The notes under the pieces were generated by a model that worked only from the letters and a program-made list of their open reading frames with translations, was not told the origin of the DNA and did not search any database. Shown piece after piece: positions 40,301 to 52,300 of a stretch of DNA of 64,000 nt. Each line of letters starts with the position of its first letter. Within the stretch, counting starts at the first letter, position 1. Position numbers and translations under genes: made by a program. The DNA is taken from contig NC_065918.1 of the NCBI RefSeq assembly GCF_905147045.1, positions 6,076,001 through 6,140,000 on the forward strand. Reading direction: 5' to 3'. Origin of the DNA: Nymphalis io (taxonomy: Eukaryota; Arthropoda; Insecta; Lepidoptera; Nymphalidae).

Positions 40301-43300
40301 ATGAGGTAGCAAGTTTTAGCTCGCCTCAGGGAGCGCTGCAATTTAGACTTAATTCTCTGTTAGATTTCCCTACGATTATTTTATTTGGAAAGTATAATTA
40401 TCGATAAGTGAAAATGAGGTAACTTAGTTCATTTTTGAAGTTACCTTGCCAAAAATCATTACCAAAAAGAGTTGAATTACTTAGCTTATATATACTACGT
40501 AATTTATAGTAAATTATATAAACCGATAGTACACGTGACGGTTAATTGCGGTTACAAAGAAGAAAAATAAACACAGAATAAAATACGCTTTAAGCTTGGA
40601 TTTGAGCTGATATAAAGAAAAATATGTTCCATAATTAAAGTGACTTGATGAGATCTGGTTTCCAACAGACAAAAATATATTTTTTACATTTTCTGTAGCT
40701 TTCATTTCCAACATCATTAGAAAATAATTTCTAAGTAAGCTCTAAAGCTTACTTTGACTTTTATTTCTTTTGATTTTAGATAACAACTCTGCTAATGTAC
40801 TCTTGAAAATCCGTAATTATGTAAAGATAGAAAAAAAATATAATAACAATTGATGAAACTCAATAGAAGAATAAATTTATCATTTTCAGACTTTTAATCA
40901 CTTAAGCGTGATTAAGTTTTTGTATTAAATTTCAATAATAACTTTCTACACATGTTACGATGGTGATAAATTCAAGTTATATAATTTTGATTAATGTAAA
41001 ATATAAAATGTGAGCGCAGCTGAATTACATTATAATTAAAATCACCTTGACAGCGGTCTCGCGGCTCATTTGTCTTTGTAATAAATTGTTTTTCTCCGGT
41101 TACACCCGTTTCGCGTAATTTGTTCATGTGATATATCACTTGTCGCTAGGATGTGGATTAGACGCGCATCACTCAGGATGTCTGTCTGTATGTATGATTA
41201 AGACAAGTCCCCTGTCATATGTATAATCCTCTGATAACAAAGAACTACGAAAATGCGCGTAAGAATTACTTACAATAAACTCTAACTCTAAAATGTACTA
41301 TAATACGTAGCTTTAAAATACATAAAACCACGCTGATATTATTATAAATTTTTAAGAATCCCAGTAATTTATATTTTTATAAAACATTATTAAAGCGGTA
41401 AATATAAAGGCCATGAAATGTGTTTTATTGTTAAGAGATATAAGTAACGCAATGTAAGCATGCTTATGATAAAATAACGCTGTCCGCAAAACAAAATTAG
41501 AATGTGTGCCTTTGTGCCTCACCGAGATCGTGTATTGTATTTTCGTTTTATTAAAAGAAAGAAAATAAACAAGAATTTGTTTGGCCTCTCCTTTCCTCCT
41601 CTAAACACGAACATACCACAGCAATGATAAGGATAAAGTTGGATACAGTGATATTTATCTTATCTTTTTCATAATATTTTCTTTAAGCATCACATGTTTT
41701 ATGCATTATAAAATATTTAAGCAAAATTTCGTATATAATAAAATTATTTATCTTCCTCTTGTAATAATTCTCATCCAAGAATGAATTAACAAAAAACCTT
41801 GTGTCAGATAAAAAAATTGAAAAATTTTTTGATCTTATTTATTTAGCTATAAATTATATTTTTAGGACAACAAAATAAACATAGAGACATCCTTAATACA
41901 ATACTTTTTTTTTGCAGCTGAAATGGGCAGCTGTGAAGTACCTCTGGGTATGGAAAATGGCATGATATCAAATGAGTCCCTCGCTGCCAGTTCCAGCTAC
42001 GATCAGAGCGTATCTCCACTGAGCTCGAGGTAAAATTACGGTTTTAACAAGCAAAGTTTTAATATTAATAAATGTTACTTCCCGCATATTATTGGTAACA
42101 AATTAGTAGGACATTTATTATTAGCACCAAGATAATGTCTTCCAAACGACTACTCTGCCTCAAGTATCCATTAACAGTATATAAGCGCAAACATTTAGTA
42201 CATGATAATTATTTATTTAGTCTATACAACAAGCATTACTTAATAGTCCTGTGGACTCAAAAGTTAGTTTCAGTGATCATCGAAGTCACGGTTATTTATA
42301 ATACCAGAATACTTATACAATCGCTTGATAAACAGAGGTGGTAGAACTTGAGCACAATAAAGCCACCTTAATTTACAAGCTGACAATGTCTGTAGTGGTT
42401 CACGACTGTTGTCGACGTTCGTGATAAATGCATCATTATGTAAGCATCCGCAAATAGACAACTCCAATGAAATGCCCCAAAGAGGAGTACAGATACTAAG
42501 AGCAACGCTTAATGACAAACTATAACTGCGGAACACATTAACGATGTTTTATATAAAAGCTATTTAATATAAATCATCATACGCTTAGCCCGATTATTTG
42601 AGGTCGGTGCTAACTGTAATCGGCAATGCTTTTGGTGTTGGGTTGGCTATCAGCCACCATACGGGTGGTTAAGGTACTCGCGTGTCTGATTAACAAATAC
42701 GCTAAACAAAAATACCTTTTTAAGCTCTTAGGATAGCCACGACTAATCTGATATAATGACATCACAAGAAAATAATAAGGACTTACATAAAATTATTATT
42801 AGGACATTACTCACACGGCCATCCGATCCCAAACTAAGCAGAGCTCGTAGTATGGAAACCAGACAACTGATATACTACATATACTACTTTCCTTTTGTAA
42901 ATACATACACTCAGACTCAGGACAAATAGACATGTTTAAACACACAAATGTCTGTCCTGGGTGGGAATCGAACCCACGATCTACACCGCGAAAGGCAAGT
43001 ATCAACCAACCACGCCAACCGGCTCGTGAACGGGATTAGTAGTTAAAATAATAATTTCAAGATACATTATTACAAATAAATAAATAATCATTACTGAACT
43101 TAATTGTTGAATTTATTCATCTATAAATTACATTATTATTTTGTTAAAATAACAATCTTAAAAATGAAAATAACATAAGAAATATAGTTATGGTTCAGTT
43201 TTAAAACATTATAACATAAAATTAATCAATGTTTCTGTATAAGTGACATAAAATAGTTTCGAAAAACTTTAACTATAATTTGTTCAACGTAATTTGAAGT

Positions 43301-46300
43301 TGTAATGTCGAAGCGCCAAACAAATTGCCGCGGAATCGATAGCTGTATTTAAATGGCCATTGTCTGACAGCAACAAAGCGCTATGATACAGCGGAGTTGT
43401 TACAATAATTGGGAATCCGCCGACCACAAAACGTTCATACTTAGCTCAAACAATTACCAGAGGGTTTCACATTCGGCCTGTAAGCCCGCATAAGCTCGGT
43501 GCGAGACAATAGAACGAAAACTCAGCGCTCGTTAGAGAGATTCGGTAACTGAAAATTAAATTTTCATATGAATTCGTAGCGAATGTCATCCTATAATATC
43601 CTTTTGGGTCTTGAATCTTCAAAGATAACATAGTATAAGGAGTTAATGTGCCAAAGTAATCTCACTGGTGTCAGTTCTGAGAGGGTCAAAAGGCACTCCG
43701 TAAACGCCATTTTAATTTAAGCTTCACCTCGCTTTGTTTCTGTGTACCTTTGATGAGATTGCAGTATAGATATTCAAATTAAACGTCTGCAATCACCAGT
43801 CTCAAATCTCCATCTGTTGACATGTCAAGCACTAAGCGCCGGTACACTATTTTATTAGTATTATATATATTATGACCATAGTACTATATTTAAATTAATG
43901 TCTCTTTGCACAACTTTGTATTAGGGAACTTTATGAAGAATAAGTAAATTAAATAAGAGACAAAACTGACGACGGTATAACAAGAAAATAGTAGTATACA
44001 TTTTAATTCAGATTAATAATCATAATTAGCTTTTAATGCTTAACACAATAATTAAAATAGTAAAGAGCAAACATAATTAGTATTTTATTCGAAAACTTAG
44101 TCAAAGCACAAGACAAAAAGTAAAAATTTGTATCATGAATTTACTGGCATTACCAGGTCTAAATATCTTATTCCTGAGGAATTTTTCTGTGAATAGTATA
44201 TAAAATGAAATCTTGCAAAGAATTTTGCATTTGCTACTAAATTAAAACACACTTCATTCCATCGCTTAGAGATAAAAAGATTTTCATGCTAGATATAATA
44301 GAGCCATCGTATTTCAGTACAATAAACATGACGGTTGAAGTATCCTAAAAAAATATATGAAATATTTCTTAAAAACAGGATAAGAACTGAAATACGGGGT
44401 GGTGCTTGGTGCCCTAATGGACTGATCTCATCGCGTAGTCGACAATTTCTTGAGTTAGATCTGAATGCTGAATACATGATCACGGCTACCGAGTCTCAAG
44501 GTAGATTCGCCAACTCCATTGGAGTGGAGTTCGTGGAGAGTTACGCCGTTGAGTACTGGAGGGACGCCCTCAAGCGCTGGGTCAAATATAAGGATTTTAA
44601 CGGCAACCGAGTAAGTTTTTCTTTCTTCTTGCTCGATTTTTCTTTGATATTACTTCACTTTTATTAAAACTGAAACTTTTGATACATATTAATAATTAAA
44701 TATTTATACGGTATATATTGTTGTTTGTTTTAAGTTCTGTTAAATCAAAGCTTATTATTTCGTTTGTATTGTTGTTACACTGATGGTTATTGGTAAGTGA
44801 ACGTGACATATGTATACATTTATATAAAAACAGGACAGGTAAAAAACGGGCGCTACAAACTTAAGAATCCAGGAAACAACATTTTGCTAAGTTATGCCAA
44901 TAGATGCTTCATTTTATTAATTTTCAAAAAAATATATATTATTTGATCTCTTAAATTATAAGATAGCCTATAATTGTCACATATCCTTATATCACCTTAA
45001 ACCTTATACAGCTTTGCCCCCGTGAACAGTACCATGATGATATACTGTAAGCCTGTAAGCTTTCTCAATAAATCGTCAATCTAACAGAAAAAATATTTTA
45101 TCTATTCTTCTAGTCTACATAATTATTATTTTTACAGCAATTACCTGGAAATGTTAACACTTACACACCGCAGAAAACTGCTTTGGAAGCCCCGTTTGTT
45201 GCATCTATAGTTCGATTTTACCCATATGCCTCACATCCTAGGACTGCCTGCATGAGAGTTGAGATATATGGCTGCCGTTGGAAACGTAGGTACAACAAGC
45301 GTAAGATTTAATTGCTGGCGATGTCCTGGGACCTGATGCACTGCGAATTACGTTTTGCAACAGATCACTTTATACTGCTATGCTATGAATTAAATCTTGT
45401 AAATAAGGTAAAAGCCTAGCGAACGATTCCGCCTTTTGGCGGTATTATTCATTGAAATGTTATTTCTACAGAGGCTCTTATTGCGTACTCCGCTCCAAAA
45501 GGTGGAGATATGCAATCGATGACAGGCGGTGCGCGGTTTGAAGATCTTTCATATGATGGGGTTATGCGTAATGGCAGGCTAATAGACGGTCTTGGCCAAT
45601 TGACCGATTCATTTATTGGTCCCAATGATTTTGAATTACCTGACCCAATGGACACACAAGGTATTAAATATGCCAAATTTCCTTTATAGACGATATGCTT
45701 TACACGACTAACAAATTATATATTTTCAGGCACTCGATGGGTCGGGTGGAATAAAACTATGTTAGTCGACAACGAAGTTAAACTAACATTTAACTTCAGC
45801 AATTATAGATTATTCCATTGTGTGGATATACATACAAACAACATGTTTACCAAAGACGTACAGGTACAAAAATTTTTCATATATGTTTAAAGGGATTCAA
45901 TGTTTGAAAATAACATTCATTGATACATTTTTATTAACAGCTATTCAAAGAAGCCGAAGTATATTTCTCTCTCGAAGGAGAACGTTGGCAAGAGGACTAT
46001 ATTTCAAATGAACCGAAGCAAGATAGAGTCTCAGAACACGCTCGTATAATTCACATCGACCTGGAGAATCGTACAGCGAAACACATAATGTTCAAATTGA
46101 AATTTCAACACGAATGGATATTGCTTAGCGAGGTTACCTTCACTTCAGGTACGGATCTTATGTCAGATTTAATTTATCACTTTAATTCCTTATTAACCAA
46201 TATTAAGGCCAATAAATAAAATAATCTTTATAAAATAAACAAGTACAAAATTAAATATATTCAATCAAAGTGAAATTAATTAATTTCACTTCTGTGTGAC

Positions 46301-49300
46301 TCAATAAACACTCAATTCAATATATTTACAACAATTAATAAATAGAAAATAGTTTATTAAATATATTTTGTCCTCCTTTAAAATAAATTTGCTTGACACG
46401 AAAGGGTCGTTTTTAATTTGATTTCAGCTGCTTGTTCCAATAAAAGTAAATATTTACTTGTAATTGTTTTTATTTATATAGAACAAGTTTTATAATAAAG
46501 TATTATCCATTCTATGAGTATAAAGTGCATCGCATTTCATACTATAATTTTATTCTTATCTGGCCCAAGTGCTATAAAGTAAATCACAAATTATTATCTT
46601 GCCCTAATTAATCTACAGCTCCTTTCAAGAAATTGCCATTTAAGTGATAAATCTAACCACTTAATAAGGAAATTGTAATTAAATGATATCTTTGATCCGG
46701 CTACCTTCGTATTTTCTGTGTGGTATTCTTCTTACATTTGCCAAGGTCTGCTTATTACTCACACCCTTTCATAACTAATTGGATACAATTTATGAAGCAT
46801 GTCAATTCCTCACTGTCACCTCTTATTTCTTAAATGCTGCTCACAGTTTGATAAATTAATTTTACTTTAATCCGGATGATAATTGGTCGATGATAACCGA
46901 TGACGCAATACGAGCCGAATGATCGTTAATTATTTGATCAGATGAGTTAATCTGTCATTGATCAACGTTTCAGAAACTGTCGGTTAGAAAATTATTTACT
47001 TTTTATTTACTGCTATTTGCCATGGCAACTTATACCTTTACTTCTATTTTTACATTGTTAGTTTGATAAGCACCATTATCAGTTCCCTAATCTGACTTTA
47101 TTTATTTTTCTATATCATATATGATATTTTCTTTATCATTACTTTAAATAGAAAATACAGAAGAACACCGCCAAACTCTTATTTTACATACTTTTTTGTC
47201 GTAATCGCCAGTTTCCGAAACGCTGAATCAAGTTCGGTTATAATATGTTTATTAGCCTAAACAGATAATTGACCAAGCAAAAGTATCATTTATGACCAAT
47301 ATTCAAAGCAGCTACATTGTAAAACATGCATCTAATTATCTTCGTATAAAAAACAAAAAAGTAACAGCCGGTCAAGGTCTCTATACAAGGCAAAAGCTTC
47401 TTCTTTTTAGGAAAATGCTTAGAGCTTAATCTCCTATAATGCCTCACTATTGGGATGGTGGTCGTATACGAGTGGTATATAATTTTGAAATCGTTTACGC
47501 AAAACGACTTCAAAAAAATATTTCATTGTTTTTGTGCGATGCCTGGAAAATTTTAGTATTTTTTATTAAATGTTCGTATTGAAGTCCGGTTATCCGTAAT
47601 TGATTTTGTATTTTGCAAAAGTTCAATTTCGAATCAGAGCGATTCACATCACTCTCATGTTCATCACTTTTAATGAATCAAGAGATAAATACACCCAAAC
47701 ATGATTTTATTTCAGTTTTAAACTACCGATCATGAATTGGCGATGTTAAATCAATAACTATTAAAACTTTATAAGGGTGAAATAAAGTTAATACGTATTT
47801 ATCTTTATTTGATTATAATTTGTATAGTAAAACACTATACTAATTATTTTATATTTTTTACATCATTATATTAAAACAATTATAATTTTATTTATTCAAC
47901 TAATTGTATTCCAGTTTAGGGTTTAGTATGTTTTAAATTTTAAAAAAGTTTAAAATTTAACAGTTAACAGCTTAAAATTACTAGTGTAGTTTAACCTTCG
48001 ACCCGACTCGTCGTCCCAGTAATCTTCGCTAATTTAGACTCACAATGGCTCTAATTACGGAAAGCTAAACATAGTATGTGATTTACTGTGAACAATAATC
48101 GTATATATTTCGTTCTATCCCTATTACACCCACCCTATTGAAGACTCTATATATTTTTAAGCGGTTTTATTTAGATGAACTTAATTTGTTGTTTGACTCT
48201 TGGTCTTTAGTAAATGAATATGTATCCCTTTCCTTTTGACCGATTGATCTGATTGAATACCATTAAATATAAACAGTGTAATTGTAAATAAATTCAAAAT
48301 GGCCGCCGCCACAAAATTACGGATTACATATTTTCCCCCAATCCAATCAATATGGCTTTCAAATGAACGGTCTTGACCAGTAGAATACAGTACACCATGA
48401 AAAATTACAATACTAACATGGCTGCCGGTACAAAATGGCAGATTACTTGTTTTGTTTTCACAACCCCTTCAATATGGTTATCAAATGATCGGGCTTAAGT
48501 ATTAGAATTCAGTACACTATGTAAAATTAAAAATCTAAGATGGCCGAAGATACAGACTGGCGGATTCGTTTCAATTCCCTTAATATAGGTATTGAGTATC
48601 ATATGATGGGGTTTGACACAGTATACATTAAAACTGAAATCTAGGCATCTATTCAAAACAAAGAACTTCGTTAAATTGGTATCGTGATTCAAACATGGAT
48701 CTCTCGCCCAAGTTAAGATTGCGTATAGTGTCGAGGAGTTTCGTATCTGTGTGGTGGCTAAAAATTATATGCGTTTTCAACACCGCGATTTTATTTTGGT
48801 CTGATCAATGCCATATAATGATGAGAAGAGAGTTGTACGACTGGTACATAGGACCTACCTATTTATTTTTTAGCTTTTAGTGTGTTATTTACATCGTGAT
48901 TTTTTTTCTTGTCAAATTAAGCCGTTTAACTTTAAAGTTGTTTTTTTTTACTTAGGTTATTAAAAACCTATTAATTGTGTTCCATAACTTGTCATTGCAT
49001 AAAGAATTATTCGACGATATTAAATTGTAACGTTATATTTGAAATTTTCAAAAGAATTCTGTGGCCAGCCACGATGCCGGTGCGTTAGTGTTGTGGTTAA
49101 TATATAAATTTTTGGCTATCCGTCGATCGCTCCATAAAATAATATAGCGTTCTGGAAATTAATTATTACAAAATGTTACATAATTTTGAAACGAGATGAC
49201 CCATTGGATAGACATGTGCGTAGATCTTAACAAAAGATCACGAATTAAAGTCCGGACAACCAACAATAAGTTTTCAAATACTTAATTTGCGGCGGTGAAG

Positions 49301-52300
49301 GATATCATATTAAGTATAGATATTGTGCGGTGGTAAAAACTCCCAAAAAATCTGTCTAAGAGGACATGGGATCTTTGCCCAGCAGTGGGACATTTTCGAA
49401 GTATTAGTGTCATCATATTATATGAATAAAAGTAAATACATACATTATAAATTCATAAACTAATGCATTTGTTCAAGCGTAATAGTCGTATTTATGTAAA
49501 TTGTAAAATTAAATACAATTTGTTATTATTTATTTTAAAATAGTTATTATCAAATGAGCGACTTTTAGTTACGCTACATACATTGACCTACTGACATACG
49601 GATTCTGTGTACAATTAGAAATTAGAAGAGTATCAAGTGACTCTTGGCATCCAGTCAGAACAAAACTGGCGCTGCGCCATACCCCTCACCTCTCTTTAGG
49701 CTTAGCCCTTGTTATATTAGTTTGACACACTAACTAGCGAGCTTGCCTTACTTCCTCCACCACGTTTGAGCTGTTAGCAATTTAAATCAGTTAGTATGCT
49801 TATGTATGTTTTTATTAGATTAAATAACTTCGGATTCACTTGTTAGTAACAATACTCTTAATGACTAAAACAAATTGAACGAAATACGCTCGTGTTGATA
49901 AAACAGCACACTATAAAAAACCAACGAATAATTTAATAATTATGGATAAAGTTATTAAATTACTGTAAAAATAAAAATTGTATGGTGTAGTGTAACTTTG
50001 AAATATTTGCGAATTCCATAGTATCAACTACATAATTCAAATAATCAGACTTCGTCCCGGCGACCGGCTGAGCACAAAACCTTGCCTCACCCAACTTAGC
50101 TCCTACTCCTTTGTGAAACAACAATTAGCTCTGCGCTCGACACCTATTCATTTCCCGGCTTTGTCTTAGCCTAAGGCAGAATTGTTTGCCTACATTCAAT
50201 AGGCTGAGTTATAAGTCTTTTGCCGGTAATCTTAAAACATCTATTTAAGCTACCTTTGATCCTTTACTTAAAGACTAAAAATGAATTAATCTCTTGAGTA
50301 ATTTCAAAGATTGCGAAATCTCATCTTCAATGAATCTTTAAAATAAGTAAAAAGCTCGTTACTTAATGTTAATTACCTAGTCTAAACGTTAAAGGCAAGT
50401 TACTTAATCCAATGCAACTTGAACTATTGCCGCAGTCTTACAATTTGGAACTAACGAATACATTGGAATCCTAAAACTTAACCTGGTACAATTTATATAA
50501 CAAATGTTAGTATGAAAAAATAGGAGCTTCTAGGTAAATAATAATGTATCTTCTTTTCAGTCCCAACAATTGTGAATTCCTCTGCTGAATTTCTGGAAGA
50601 GTACTACCGTTCCGACGATTCTCCATCATCTCGAAAGAAAAGGGACTCGTCATTCTCATTACCTATAGGCTGGACGTGCGGTGCTGTTATCGGAGGCTTG
50701 CTACTGATTGCGATAATAGTCGTTCTAGTTGTGAAGAGAACTAGAGAAATGATAATAAATTTTTTTCAACGACCCTTTTGCCCGATGCTAAGAAACACTA
50801 ATGCAAGGAACAACCGAAGGGCTCCGAGGCTCGCTTTAGCTCTCGCGAATTGTCCACCAATACATATGTTACGGTATTACGTTTTTCTGTATTTGTGAGT
50901 TTATTATTTTTATTAGTACAAAAATTATGTTGTTCGGATTGATTTCGGCCACAGCGGCCTATCTCTAGGAAGATTAATCAAAAGCGCGGGACATGTTATA
51001 GTGCATAGATTTACTCATAATCCGATGGAATGGTAACCCAACACGACCGGAAAGAGTTCAGGCGCAGGACCATCGGCTTTACGTGGTCTTTGAGACACGA
51101 GAGAGTACATACTTCCAACTTCCAGATTCCGACCTGCTACTAAGAATTTTCAACAGAAAAAAACCAATGCAAAATATAGAATAACTAAAAGTTTAATTAT
51201 AAGTGCCAAAGTAATAATAATAACTAGTTTACTACAACCAAGGCTACATAGATTTAAATTTGTAGTTTATGTATGTGGTTAACATATATTATATAGACAC
51301 TGACAGCTTGTCTTGTACATTCCATCAAAGCTTTGTTATATACATTTAAATGCGATCATGCGAAATATTAATTCACATATATTAAAGTGAATTAAAGAAG
51401 TATATTTCTCTACAGTCCGACAATCGTCGATGAAGATTACAGGGAACCCTACAACATTTGGAGGGAGACAATGGGCCAGCGTGAGAAAATAAGCATGCAT
51501 GACCAAAACGAATACAATGGTAAGTTTAATCTTAGTTAGCGCGTTATTTTCTCTGGTCCACTTAAATTTACAACGATCCACTTGAATAAAATGAAGGCAG
51601 TTGATAATTGAAAAATGGTCTTTCGAATTTAGAAATTCCCTGTAAATATATAATGGTAAAATGGAATCACTTAACAAATATTTAGTAGGATATATCATTA
51701 AACACGTATTTTTTTAATCGCTATCCCGTCTATATCGTCCTGTATAGGTCTACGTACATATAAAATGTATAAATCCTCCACACCATATTAGACCACAGCG
51801 GTCAATCTCAAGAGAGATTATCCAAAATGCACAGGCCATATTATAGTGCACAAGTTTGTGCGCAAGCACAGATGCAGTTTCTATTCCCTAACTGTCATAA
51901 TCCGATGGGACGGCAATCCGATACGACTGGAAAGAGTTTAGGCACAGGGCCAACGGCTTTACACGCTTTCCCAGGCACGGGAGTGTACACACTTCCAACT
52001 TCCAGTCTCCGGACGGTCACTGAAAAATTTCGTTAGAACATCTCAATAACTTTTTATTGGCCCGACCTGGGATTTGAACTCAGGACCTCCGGCCTTACGT
52101 GTAGCCACTAGACCAACGAGGCAGTCTACATACAACGTATATATTCAAGGACGTACAAAAAAAAACTTAATTTTTGTCTTGGAACCTTGTCGAGCATACG
52201 CAAAACAACTCATCGAAGTTTTATCACAATCATGTGAATGATTTAGGAACGTAGAGAGGATAAATATACGATCATTAATTTTTAATTTTCTAGAAGAAGA

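Larger units (their letters stand above)
28357..41917 (+). other. Ddr intron 1 of the coding region (13.6 kb)
   Basis: Holds Repeat-D copies (29551-29826, 36951-37143), a SINE-A copy (33138-33387), dispersed-repeat remnants at 30665-30795 and 33705-33870, a (TCA)n microsatellite at 31734-31761, a (TA)n run near 32342-32359 and a CpG-richer patch at 39840-40075. No coding sequence was recognised. The longest open frame on its own (31926-32237) shows no domain or codon pattern that I can defend. Confidence 0.8.
46149..50560 (+). other. Ddr intron between exons 7 and 8 (4.4 kb)
   Basis: Mostly AT-rich sequence with a three-unit tandem repeat (48299-48640) and a SINE-C copy (49188-49400). The stretches 49600-49800 and 50040-50200 are less AT-rich, and I could not assign them. 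No coding potential was seen. Confidence 0.75.

Noticed and set aside
42964..43017. Possible tRNA gene (well-kept A and B boxes)
   Set aside because: The acceptor stem and 3' half do not fold as a tRNA, and a SINE-like body follows. Treated as SINE-B.
44335..44667. 110-codon frame read as a stand-alone gene
   Set aside because: Its middle is Ddr exon 3; both ends are intron sequence past the splice sites.
48299..48640. CRISPR-like array (regular repeats)
   Set aside because: The units are about 120 bp, directly adjacent and diverged, without short repeats and unique spacers; the genome is eukaryotic.
51336..51698. Minus-strand frame of 120 codons over Ddr exon 9
   Set aside because: It is antisense to a coding exon, rich in residues expected from AT-rich noise, and has no domain.
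52070..52115. Possible tRNA gene on the minus strand
   Set aside because: The head belongs to SINE-A; the same head with the same body recurs elsewhere in the window.
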